Below, piece after piece: positions 49,106-56,765 of a stretch of DNA of 64,000 nt. A model generated the notes under the pieces. That model searched no databases, was not told the DNA's origin, and saw only the letters and a program-made list of their open reading frames with translations. Numbering within the stretch: position 1 is the stretch's first letter; each line of letters starts with the position of its first letter. Source of the DNA: Mycolicibacterium crocinum (GTDB lineage Bacteria; Actinomycetota; Actinomycetes; Mycobacteriales; Mycobacteriaceae); NCBI RefSeq assembly GCF_022370635.2, contig NZ_CP092362.2, positions 1-64,000 on the forward strand, in the 5' to 3' direction. Position numbers and translations under genes: made by a program.

Positions 49106-50440
49106 TCAATTGTGCCCGTTGGGCGTCGAAGTGCCGACTCCTACGTTCGCGTCGAGACCGGCGACGGCATTGCGGCCGGCCTGCTTGGCTTGATACATCG
49201 CGGCGTCGGCCCGGGCTGTGACCGCAGCACTCGCCTCACCAGGTGCCGATGAGGTGGCGCCGATGCTCAGGGTCGTGTTGATCGTCAACCCGAACTGATG
49301 GATCGGTTCTGCGGCCAGGGCGCGGATCCGTTCACCCACCGCGATGGCGTCTTCGGTGCTGTTGACACCCGGCAACAGGATGAGGATCTCGTCGCCGCCA
49401 ATTCGCCCGACCGTGTCGTCGAGGTGGACGCACTCGCGCATCCGGGCCGCGATCGTCGACAGCACGGCGTCGCCGACGGCATGACCCCAGGTGTCGTTGA
49501 TCTGTTTGAAGTGGTCGATATCGCAGTACAGGACGCCCAGTCGCGAGCCGGTTTCGTTCAGAGCGGCATCCAGGCGCGCCATCGTCTCTGCCCGGTTGAC
49601 CAACCCGGTGACGCTGTCGAAGCGCGCAAGTTCTCGAAGCCGGTTGCGCATGTCGTCCACTGCCGCCGATATCTCGGCGAACTCGCGGGGACCGCCGCGG
49701 CCGATGGGCTGGTCGTAATCGCCGTCGGCCACGGCACGGACCGAACGCACCAGCCGCGAGACGGGATGGGTGAGCATCCGCTGCACGACGACGATGCAGC
49801 CGATGATGCTCGCGGCCAGAATGACCAGCGCAACCCACTGGCTGTTGTTCGCCGTTCGCAGCACCGAGCGAATGTGGTCGATCTCCTGGGTGATCAGTGT
49901 GTCGAGTTGAACGTTGAGAGCACGGAATCGCCCTCGCAGCGGGTCGAACAAAGTCTTCGCGTCCATGACCATCTGGTCGAGCTGCGCGCGGGAGACCGAT
50001 CCGGTTCGTAGTGCGGCGATTTGCGGATCGGCGGCCCGACCCTTCCAGACCGCGGCTGCGGCCAGCATCTCGGCGAAGATCGTCTGAAGGTTATCCGCGT
50101 ACGGCGCGCCGGCGATCTCACGTCGGAGTTGGGGCACCAGTCGGTTCACGGTCGCGGTGCCCGATTCGAAGAGTTCGAGTGCGATTGGGTTGCCGGTCAA
50201 CAGATATGCCCGCTGCCCCGTCTCCTGGTCGACGAACGCGCGACTCAGTTCATAACTCTGGCTTCTGATCGGGATGAGGCCGTCACCGAGATTGTGCAGA
50301 GCGTGCCCGACGGACATCCGACCCACGATAGAGGCGGTCATCGTGGCGACGAAGACCAACGTGATGACGCCGACGCAGCAGAAGATCAGCGCTCGTAGGG
50401 ATGGCCGCCGCCTGCTCGAACTCGCCACAGCGTCGACCAT
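49106..50440 (-). CDS. CHASE3-HAMP-GGDEF signalling protein
   Basis: 444 residues. Helix 1 (ALIFCCVGVITLVFVATMTASIV), an extracytoplasmic CHASE3-type helical domain (about 45-195; AFVDQETGQRAYLLTGNP), helix 2 (VALVILAASIIGCIVVV), HAMP (about 225-275) and GGDEF (about 290-435). The active-site loop reads RIGGDEILIL, with Ile at the Phe position; GGDE is kept so activity is possible. It senses an unknown outer stimulus. It lies between two GGDEF genes on the same strand. Confidence 0.9.
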   Translation of the reverse strand: MVDAVASSSRRRPSLRALIFCCVGVITLVFVATMTASIVGRMSVGHALHNLGDGLIPIRSQSYELSRAFVDQETGQRAYLLTGNPIALELFESGTATVNRLVPQLRREIAGAPYADNLQTIFAEMLAAAAVWKGRAADPQIAALRTGSVSRAQLDQMVMDAKTLFDPLRGRFRALNVQLDTLITQEIDHIRSVLRTANNSQWVALVILAASIIGCIVVVQRMLTHPVSRLVRSVRAVADGDYDQPIGRGGPREFAEISAAVDDMRNRLRELARFDSVTGLVNRAETMARLDAALNETGSRLGVLYCDIDHFKQINDTWGHAVGDAVLSTIAARMRECVHLDDTVGRIGGDEILILLPGVNSTEDAIAVGERIRALAAEPIHQFGLTINTTLSIGATSSAPGEASAAVTARADAAMYQAKQAGRNAVAGLDANVGVGTSTPNGHN

Positions 50441-50503
50441 AGGTCACCCAGGTGAGCCCGGTCGACCTCTTTGCGTTGGCACGCTCTCCGCAAATAACCC
50501 TCT

Positions 50504-50560
50504 CGAATTTCACGTTTCGCAGCGAAAGTTCGAGTGTGGCGCTGCACAACGTGAAACTCG
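50504..50560. promoter_or_regulatory. Inverted repeat between GGDEF genes
   Basis: CGAATTTCACGTT (50504-50516) and AACGTGAAACTCG (50548-50560) are reverse complements except one base; the region between also contains the self-complementary TTTCGC/GCGAAA. It lies just downstream of the third GGDEF gene and upstream of the CHASE3-GGDEF gene. It may be a terminator/attenuator hairpin or an operator. Confidence 0.4.
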
Positions 50561-50605
50561 AACAGCGCAGGTGGCGTTCGCGTCGAAGACGTTTATTACT
50601 CGTGC

Positions 50606-51694
50606 TCAGCGGTCGACGCGGGCGGGCCGGCTGATCCGGGTTTGGTTGCCGCCTGCGCGCTTGGCCGCGTACATGGCCGCATCGGCGGCCCGGATCAGAT
50701 CGTCCATCGCCGCACCGCTGTCCCACCGCACGATGGCGGCGCCGACACTGGCGGTCACCGGTTGCGGCAGCGCGGCGATGGACATGCACAGCTGGGTCGG
50801 CAGGTGTTCGGCCTCTTCGGCGGGCATGGCGTCGATGACGATGAACTCCTCGCCGCCGAATCGCCCGACGATCGCTGAGCTCGTGCTGGTTTCGCGTAGT
50901 GCCCAGCCGACAGCGGTCAGGGCTTGATCGCCGGCGAGGTGGCCGTACGCGTCGTTGAGTTTCTTGAACTTGTCCAGGTCGATCATCACGACGATCAGAT
51001 GCAGATCGTCACCGGGTGAGGTGAGAAGCGTCGACGCCCGCTCGTAGAAGGCCCGCCGGTTGAGCACACCGGTCAGTGGGTCTTGATCCGAGCGCACCAC
51101 ATCGGCGCCGAGCGTGCGCACAACGGCCTGGATCGCCAGTGGAACGGCGAGAGTCAGCTCGATGACCAACCACAAGCCTGCGGTAGCCGCCACCCAGCCG
51201 TCGGTCTCGGCCACTCGAATCGCACAGACCACGCTGGCGGCGGTCCCGACCGCCACGATGACGGCGATCGCCTTGGTGTTGTGGAAGAACGCCGCATATC
51301 CCCCAAGGATGGCGGTGGCGGCACAGCCCATCAGCGCGAGCATGGGTAGCGGCTGCATGAGGCAGCCCACCGCGATGATGCTGCCGCCGAGCCAGGACAT
51401 CACCAGGGACTGTCGTTGGGTCGGCCAGCCGCGCAACCACAGCGTGGCGTAGCCCAGGCCGATGACCACCGCGGCGATGCTGAACGTCGCCCGGACGAAC
51501 CAGTTCACGTTGTGCATCGTCAACGTCGCGACGGCCATCAGCATCAGCGCGGCGGAGATGAGAGCCATCAGAAGCTTGGTGGGCCGTTCCAATCCGCGGG
51601 CGCGAAGATAGCCGGTGAGCCAGTCGAACTGGTCGGGCTGTTGCCACCATCGGGCGAACGGCCCCCGCGTCTGCGCATTCCGCTCGTCAGTCAC
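50606..51694 (-). CDS. Membrane diguanylate cyclase (GGDEF)
   Basis: 362 residues with about six membrane helices (roughly 40-195) and a GGDEF domain (about 205-355): QDPLTGVLNRRAF, VMIDLDKFKKLND and the active-site FGGEEF. Same architecture and N-terminal pattern (DQFDWLTGYLRARG) as the gene at 47991-49064, so the two are duplicates. GTG 51694. Likely synthesises c-di-GMP; no EAL partner is nearby. Confidence 0.9.
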   Translation of the reverse strand: MTDERNAQTRGPFARWWQQPDQFDWLTGYLRARGLERPTKLLMALISAALMLMAVATLTMHNVNWFVRATFSIAAVVIGLGYATLWLRGWPTQRQSLVMSWLGGSIIAVGCLMQPLPMLALMGCAATAILGGYAAFFHNTKAIAVIVAVGTAASVVCAIRVAETDGWVAATAGLWLVIELTLAVPLAIQAVVRTLGADVVRSDQDPLTGVLNRRAFYERASTLLTSPGDDLHLIVVMIDLDKFKKLNDAYGHLAGDQALTAVGWALRETSTSSAIVGRFGGEEFIVIDAMPAEEAEHLPTQLCMSIAALPQPVTASVGAAIVRWDSGAAMDDLIRAADAAMYAAKRAGGNQTRISRPARVDR

Positions 51695-51846
51695 CGTGCC
51701 GTACCTCCCCGCATGGTCTTCACGGTAGCCCGAGCAAATCGGCGGCGAGGTGGATTATCCACGCCCATAGAAAATAGATCCTGCATACGGTATCTGGAAC
51801 GCCCCCGTGTCACTCGTTCTGGTTCAGGACTGGCTAACCTATTTGA

Positions 51847-52116
51847 ATGAGCACGAAATCGGTACCCGGTGGGGTGGTGCACGAACTTCCGGCCGACCTG
51901 CGATCGGCGCTGCTCAACAACGACACGGCGCTGGCGGCGTGGCAGGACATCACTCCCCTGGCCCGCAACGAGTTCATCTGCTGGGTCGAAGACGCCAAGC
52001 AGGAGAAGACGCGCGAGCGTCGCATCCGCCGCACCCAGGAAGAGTTGGAAGAGGGTATGCGCCGGCCCTGCTGCTGGCCGGGTTGCAAGCACCGCGAACG
52101 CACGGGCAAGGCTTAG
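51847..52116 (+). CDS. YdeI/OmpD-associated family protein
   Basis: 89-residue protein. The pattern LPADLRSALLNNDTALAAWQDITPLARNEFICWVEDAKQEKTRERRI fits the C-terminal part of YdeI/OmpD-associated (OmdA) proteins. Unusual: a PCCWPGCKHRER tail with three Cys and a His that could bind metal. ATG 51847. The 3' end overlaps the convergent TetR gene by 4 bases. Function unknown. Confidence 0.75.
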   Translation: MSTKSVPGGVVHELPADLRSALLNNDTALAAWQDITPLARNEFICWVEDAKQEKTRERRIRRTQEELEEGMRRPCCWPGCKHRERTGKA

Positions 52117-52706
52117 GCCGCCCGCAGCCCGTACATGTACGTGGTGAGGTATTCGTCGATGACGGGCCGACGTATCTTGCGGGACTCCGGAATCGTGATC
52201 AGCAGGGCGTAGAGCCCGACGAGGAATGACACCCCGTTGTGCATGACGTCGACGTCGGCAGGAATCTCACCGCGATCCCGGGCCCGCGCGAGCTCCTCGA
52301 CGACTGCGACGATCACCGGATGGTTCTGCGATTCTTCCGCCGGCGGCCGGCTCGTCGAGAAGTGAAGGGCCAGAAAGTCTTTGAACAGCCGGTTGCCCAG
52401 CCGGCGTTCCAGCTTCACCAGCACCCGGAAGCATTCGGCGAGGGTGTCGCGCACTGTGTGGGGCTTGGCGAACGAACGGGTGAGTTCGTCGGCCATCCGA
52501 TCCTCTTCCCTTTTCTCCAGCTCGAGCAGCACGTGTTCCTTGGTCGGGAAGTGAAAGAAGAACGTGGCGTGGGCGACTCCGGCGGCCGAGGCGATCGCCG
52601 CGGTGTCCGCTCCCGCCATCCCCGCGCGCTTGAACTCCTCGAGGGCCGCAGCGAGTAGGCGCTCGCGCGTCTGGACGCCCTTACGGACCGGCCTGTCGGT
52701 CAACAC
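52113..52706 (-). CDS. TetR-family transcriptional regulator
   Basis: 197 residues. N-terminal HTH (RERLLAAALEEFKRAGMAGADTAAIASAAGVAHATFFFHFPTKEHVL, about 14-60) and a ligand-binding helical C-terminus (LYALLITIPESRKIR). It is divergent from the membrane protein/oxidase-subunit cluster, with a palindromic site in the 70-base gap, so it most likely represses that cluster and itself. GTG start. Confidence 0.9.
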   Translation of the reverse strand: MLTDRPVRKGVQTRERLLAAALEEFKRAGMAGADTAAIASAAGVAHATFFFHFPTKEHVLLELEKREEDRMADELTRSFAKPHTVRDTLAECFRVLVKLERRLGNRLFKDFLALHFSTSRPPAEESQNHPVIVAVVEELARARDRGEIPADVDVMHNGVSFLVGLYALLITIPESRKIRRPVIDEYLTTYMYGLRAA

Positions 52707-52710
52707 AGAA

Positions 52711-52762
52711 CTGACTCCACTCAGTAAATGTTACCGTGTGACCGCAACCTGAGTGGACTCAG
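52711..52762. promoter_or_regulatory. Candidate TetR operator pair
   Basis: CTGACTCCACTCAG at 52711-52724 and CTGAGTGGACTCAG at 52749-52762 are reverse complements except one base, and each is itself a palindrome of the type CTGAGT-N2-ACTCAG. They flank the intergenic promoter space between the divergent TetR gene and the membrane-protein operon. This is a textbook place for a TetR operator. Confidence 0.72.
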
Positions 52763-52776
52763 TTCGGAGGATGACG

Positions 52777-53523
52777 ATGCAGATCCTCGAGCAGGCGCAA
52801 GACCTGCCGAAGGCGGGAAACATCAAGGCGCAGTGGGTGAGCTTGTGGACGGGGCCGGTGGTCGGCGTAGTTCTGCTGGCTGCAGCGGTGGCCTTTCCCG
52901 GTTTCTGGCCGCCGATGTCGCCGACGATGACCGCCGGTGAGGTCGCAGCGTTCTACGCCGATCACACCGCGTGGATACGACTGAGCCAGGTGACGTTCAA
53001 CCTGTGCGGAATCATGATCGTGCCGCTGCTGATGGTGATCGTCGTGCAGATGAAACGCATGAAGGGCCAAAGCCACGTCTTCGCCTACTGCTTCCTGACG
53101 GCCGTGGTCAGCGGGGCCACCATTTTCGCGCTGTCCAACATCTTCTTCTTAGTGGCGGCGTTCCGACCCGAGCGTGATCCCGAATTGATCCAGCTGCTCA
53201 ACGATTTGGCGTGGATTATCTTCGTCGCGCCGGTCGGCATGGTCGTCTCGCAGTTCGTTCTGCTGGCCTTGGCGGTGTACTTCGACAGCCGCATCGACCC
53301 GGTCTTCCCGAGGTGGGTGGGCCACTTCTCGCTCGTGGTCGCCACCGCGATGGTGCCCGCGGCCGGTGCGGCGGTCTTTAAGACCGGACCGTTGGCGTGG
53401 GATGGGGTGTGGTCGTTCTGGGTGCGTAATGGTGCGTACGTGGCCTTCGTCGTCGTCATGTTCTTCGTCCTGCGCCGGGCGGTGTACCGGCAGGCGATCG
53501 ACGACGGCGTGGTGGCTGCGTGA
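52777..53523 (+). CDS. Integral membrane protein of the oxidase-associated cluster
   Basis: 248 residues with about six helices (e.g. WTGPVVGVVLLAAAVAFPGF, FNLCGIMIVPLLMVIVVQM, GMVVSQFVLLALAVYF). The family is not recognised with confidence. ATG 52777 was chosen since CGGAGG (52765-52770) sits 6 bases before it and abuts the earlier ATG 52771. It is paralogous to the next gene (both contain VAAFRPERDPELI / TAAFRPDRDPELI and QMKRMKG / HMKRMS). First gene of a four-gene operon. Confidence 0.8.
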   Translation: MQILEQAQDLPKAGNIKAQWVSLWTGPVVGVVLLAAAVAFPGFWPPMSPTMTAGEVAAFYADHTAWIRLSQVTFNLCGIMIVPLLMVIVVQMKRMKGQSHVFAYCFLTAVVSGATIFALSNIFFLVAAFRPERDPELIQLLNDLAWIIFVAPVGMVVSQFVLLALAVYFDSRIDPVFPRWVGHFSLVVATAMVPAAGAAVFKTGPLAWDGVWSFWVRNGAYVAFVVVMFFVLRRAVYRQAIDDGVVAA

Positions 53524-54263
53524 GTGTGCTTGCCCCGGGCGGAATTTCGCCGACAACAGCTGGCGGCGGTAAGCGCGATGTCTGGTGGATGACGTGGTTC
53601 TTCCCCGTGTGGTATTCGGTGTTCGGTGTCATCATCTGTGTGCTGACGCGGGTGACCCCACCGCCGCGGCCGGACGTCACTGCGACCGATAAGGTCGCGT
53701 TCTTCACTCAACATCACCTCACGATCCAGATCGGTTTCACGGTCCTGCTGGTGCTGCTCGGCGGCGCCGCCATGACCAACGGTCTGGTGGCCTACCACAT
53801 GAAGCGAATGTCGGTGGGTTCGGTATTCGCCTACGGCTACATCGGCGGGATGAGTGTCGGTGCGCTACCGGGCTTTCTGTTGGTGACGGTGTGCTTTCTC
53901 ACCGCGGCATTCCGGCCTGACCGCGACCCCGAGTTGATCAGCCTGCTCTATGACGTCGGAATGCTCTCGTACAACGGCTCATTGGGCTGCTTCTCGGCAG
54001 CCTACCTGGTGCTGGCGATCGCGATTCTCTATGACCGCAATGAGATTTTCCCCAAATGGTTTGCCTACGTGTCGATCTGGCAGATCATCACCGAGGTGAT
54101 CGCCACCCAGATGTTCGTGTTCCCCTCGGGGCCGTTCGCCTGGAACGGATCGATCGCGTTCTGGTGGGCGGTCGTGGTGTTCTCCATCTGGCTGGTCGCA
54201 TTGATCGTGTTGCTGCGCAACGCTGCCGCACGTGAGCCCGCCGACGAACCGGCACTGGATTAG
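53520..54263 (+). CDS. Integral membrane protein, paralogue of the preceding gene
   Basis: 247 residues, about six helices, sharing MKRM, AFRPDRDPELISLL and the general layout with the preceding protein. GTG 53520 overlaps its stop (GTGA). A role tied to the following oxidase-type subunits is inferred from the operon; the protein lacks the histidines of a subunit I haem centre. Confidence 0.78.
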   Translation: MSVLAPGGISPTTAGGGKRDVWWMTWFFPVWYSVFGVIICVLTRVTPPPRPDVTATDKVAFFTQHHLTIQIGFTVLLVLLGGAAMTNGLVAYHMKRMSVGSVFAYGYIGGMSVGALPGFLLVTVCFLTAAFRPDRDPELISLLYDVGMLSYNGSLGCFSAAYLVLAIAILYDRNEIFPKWFAYVSIWQIITEVIATQMFVFPSGPFAWNGSIAFWWAVVVFSIWLVALIVLLRNAAAREPADEPALD

Positions 54264-54272
54264 GAGCGGATC

Positions 54273-54842
54273 GTGACAGTTTCGGAGCAGCGCCGTGTCG
54301 CTCACCTGCCCGGTGACACGCACATGTGGGTGATGGTCCTCGGCGATCTGGTCATCTTCTCCGGTTACTTCGTCGTCTTCATGATCTACCGGTCGATGCG
54401 CCGCGCGGAATTCTTGGCCGCTCAACAGCATCTGGACATCACCATCGGCGTGGTCAACACCATGATCCTGCTGACCAGTTCGTGGTTCGTCGCGCGAGCC
54501 GTGCTAGCTGCGCGGGGCGGTGACGCGGACCGGGCGGTCCGGCTGCTGTGGGGCGGCGGTGTGTGCGGGGCGGCCTTCGTGGCGGTGAAATGCTACGAGT
54601 GGTTCCGGGAAATCACAGCGGGCCAGACCAATTCGCAGATGTTCTACTCCTTCTACTACGTCATCACCGGGGTGCACGTCGTGCACGTCCTGATCGGGCT
54701 CATCGTGCTGGGCGTGCTCGTGCGCGAACTGCGCAATCCGGGACGTCGGCGACCGTGGATGGTGGAGGCGGGCGCAACCTATTGGCACATGGTCGATCTG
54801 CTGTGGGTGATCATCTTCGCCCTCGTGTACGTGATGAGGTGA
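54273..54842 (+). CDS. Cytochrome c oxidase subunit III family protein (NorE-like)
   Basis: 189 residues with five helices typical of short COX3/NorE proteins: LPGDTHMWVMVLGDLVIFSGYF, QMFYSFYYVITGVHVVHVLIGLI and EAGATYWHMVDLLWVIIFALVYV. A family subunit normally accompanies a haem-copper oxidase or nitric-oxide reductase. No subunit I or II is nearby, so it is an orphan here, like NorE. GTG 54273 has TAGGAGCGG upstream, overlapping the previous stop. Confidence 0.88.
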   Translation: MTVSEQRRVAHLPGDTHMWVMVLGDLVIFSGYFVVFMIYRSMRRAEFLAAQQHLDITIGVVNTMILLTSSWFVARAVLAARGGDADRAVRLLWGGGVCGAAFVAVKCYEWFREITAGQTNSQMFYSFYYVITGVHVVHVLIGLIVLGVLVRELRNPGRRRPWMVEAGATYWHMVDLLWVIIFALVYVMR

Positions 54843-54864
54843 TGGCGTGGCAGGAGAGCGCACG

Positions 54865-55116
54865 GTGACCTGGACCTGGCTGGCGCTGATGGCCATCACC
54901 GTCGGATCGTGGTGGCTGGCACCGGCGCACGCGCACGGGGCCGTGTCGGCCAGCGTGGTGGTGACCTGTGTGGTGCTGGCGTTGGCGGCGGTCAAAGCGC
55001 GCCTGATCATTCGTCAGTTCATGGAGGTGCGCGCTGCACCGCGGTGGCTCAAGGGTGCTACGGACGCCTGGCTGGGTGTGCTGATCACGACGGTGCTCGT
55101 CATCTATCTGGTGTGA
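54865..55116 (+). CDS. Cytochrome c oxidase subunit IV family protein (NorF-like)
   Basis: 83 residues with three helices (LALMAITVGSWWLA, VSASVVVTCVVLALAAVKARLII, AWLGVLITTVLVIYLV). The pattern VKARLIIRQFMEVRAAPRWL is typical of prokaryotic COX4/NorF proteins. GTG 54865 has AGGAG at 54852-54856; GTG 54847 is an alternative that adds six residues. The gene ends 17 bases inside the convergent TetR gene. Confidence 0.85.
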   Translation: MTWTWLALMAITVGSWWLAPAHAHGAVSASVVVTCVVLALAAVKARLIIRQFMEVRAAPRWLKGATDAWLGVLITTVLVIYLV

Positions 55117-55705
55117 GTCCGCGCAACAGCACCGCCAACCCGTACTCGAACGCGTCGTCCGCCCGCCCGGGCTTGGCTCCACCGGTGGCCAGTGCCGCCG
55201 CCAGTTCCGGACTCACCTCGGCACCGGATTCCCACGGTTCTTCCGGCGCGGCCAGATCCAGCGCCGACCCCAGGACGAAACAGTCCATCAAGGTGATTGC
55301 CCGCAAGGTATCGGCCGGGTCGAAGCCGGCGCGCTGCAGGGTGACCGCCAGCACGTTGTACATCCGGATGGCGTGGCTGCTGTTCACGGCGTAGGCGGTC
55401 AGCAGCGGGATGAGCCGCGGATACCGGGCATAGCTGCGCCGGTACGAGCGCAGGATTTCGGCGACCGCGTCGGCCCATGGGCGGTTCGGTTCGTCGTCGG
55501 GCAGCTGCACCTCCGACATCGCTCGCTCCCGCAGCAGCTCCACGATCTGGTCGCGGCCCGACACATGGTTGTACAGCGACGAGGGGCTGACCTGCAGCTT
55601 CTTGGCGAGATCGGGCATGGTGAAGCCCCCGGTCGAGCCCACCAAATCCAGCGCGGCCGACGCGATCCGGTCGGTGGACAGCAGTGGTGTCGGGGGGCGA
55701 CCCAT
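55100..55705 (-). CDS. TetR-family regulator (AcrR-type)
   Basis: 201 residues. HTH at about 10-55: LLSTDRIASAALDLVGSTGGFTMPDLAKKLQVSPSSLYNHVSGRDQIVEL. The C-terminal half carries the TetR_C-like YARYPRLIPLLTAYAVNSS. It is divergent from the C-N hydrolase operon with a perfect 10-bp palindrome in the promoter gap, so it likely represses that operon and itself. Confidence 0.9.
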   Translation of the reverse strand: MGRPPTPLLSTDRIASAALDLVGSTGGFTMPDLAKKLQVSPSSLYNHVSGRDQIVELLRERAMSEVQLPDDEPNRPWADAVAEILRSYRRSYARYPRLIPLLTAYAVNSSHAIRMYNVLAVTLQRAGFDPADTLRAITLMDCFVLGSALDLAAPEEPWESGAEVSPELAAALATGGAKPGRADDAFEYGLAVLLRGLTPDR

Positions 55706-55749
55706 GAAAATCTCTCTTCCTCTTGCGAAGAAGTATGAGCCAGTTCACA

Positions 55750-55774
55750 CTAAAACGAAAGAGATTCGTTTTAG
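55750..55774. promoter_or_regulatory. Candidate TetR operator
   Basis: CTAAAACGAA (55750-55759) and TTCGTTTTAG (55765-55774) form a perfect 10-bp palindrome around AGAGA, located 7 bases before the start of the C-N hydrolase gene and about 45 bases from the TetR start. The size fits a TetR dimer. Confidence 0.78.
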
Positions 55775-55781
55775 GAGTTCG

Positions 55782-56765
55782 ATGATCACCCTGACCGCGT
55801 CGGCGCTCGAGCCGCTGTCTCGCTCGGCCGCATCCCAGCGCCCGCCGCTGCGGGTCGGTTTGGTGCAGCATCGGTGGCGGCCCGATCGTCGGGAACTCGT
55901 CGCTGCCCTGCGCGCCGGCATCGACACCGCGGCGAGTGAAGGGGCCGCAGTGGTCTTTCTGCCCGAGATCACCCTGCTGCGGTACCCGGCCGACACCCCG
56001 GCGGGTGCCAACCCGGCGGCACTGGCCGAGGACCTGGAGAACGGGCCGACCTTCGAATTGGCCGCAAGTGCGGCGCGGGCCAACGAAATCTTCGTGCATG
56101 CCTCGCTCTACGAGCGCACTCCCGACGAGCATGACGGCCTCGGCTACAACACGTCGATCCTGGTCTCCCCCGCCGGTGACCTCGTGGGGCGGACCCGCAA
56201 GCTGCACATCCCGATCTCAGCCGGCTACTACGAGGACACCTACTTTCGGCCCGGCCCCGATGCCGACCCGTATCCCGTCTACAACCCCGACGGTCTCGAC
56301 GCCCGCATCGGCATGCCGACTTGTTGGGATGAATGGTTTCCGGAGGTCGCCCGCAACTACTCGCTCGGCGGCGCGGAGGTCCTCGTCTACCCCACCGCCA
56401 TCGGGTCCGAACCGGTCTTTCCCGACTTCGACACCCGGCCGCTGTGGCAGCAGGTCATCGTCGCGAACGGCATCAACAGCGGACTGTTCATGGTGGTGCC
56501 CAACCGCGTCGGCGACGAGGGAACGGTGACGTTCTACGGGTCGTCGTTCGTCTCCGACCCCTACGGGCGGGTGCTGGTTCAGGCACCGCGCGACGAGGAA
56601 GCGGTTCTCGTTGCCGACCTCGACCTCGACCAGCGTCGAGATTGGTTGGAGCTCTTCCCCTTCCTGCTGACCCGCCGCCCCGACACTTACGCCGCGCTGA
56701 CCCGTCCGGTCGCGGTCGACGAGCCCTACGGCGCCGGCCATGCCGCGACGGCGGTGGTCAAGTGA
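55782..56765 (+). CDS. Carbon-nitrogen hydrolase (nitrilase superfamily)
   Basis: 327 residues. The Glu-Lys-Cys triad is visible: Glu62 in FLPEITL, Lys140 in TRKLHIP, Cys181 in PTCWDEWFPE. The motifs and the DEWFPE after the Cys resemble N-carbamoylputrescine amidase (AguB-like) and other N-carbamoyl amidases. ATG 55782 follows AGGAG at 55773-55777. Its stop overlaps the next gene (GTGA). With an amidohydrolase and a permease it suggests import and breakdown of an amide, carbamoylamine or polyamine-like substrate. Confidence 0.9.
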   Translation: MITLTASALEPLSRSAASQRPPLRVGLVQHRWRPDRRELVAALRAGIDTAASEGAAVVFLPEITLLRYPADTPAGANPAALAEDLENGPTFELAASAARANEIFVHASLYERTPDEHDGLGYNTSILVSPAGDLVGRTRKLHIPISAGYYEDTYFRPGPDADPYPVYNPDGLDARIGMPTCWDEWFPEVARNYSLGGAEVLVYPTAIGSEPVFPDFDTRPLWQQVIVANGINSGLFMVVPNRVGDEGTVTFYGSSFVSDPYGRVLVQAPRDEEAVLVADLDLDQRRDWLELFPFLLTRRPDTYAALTRPVAVDEPYGAGHAATAVVK

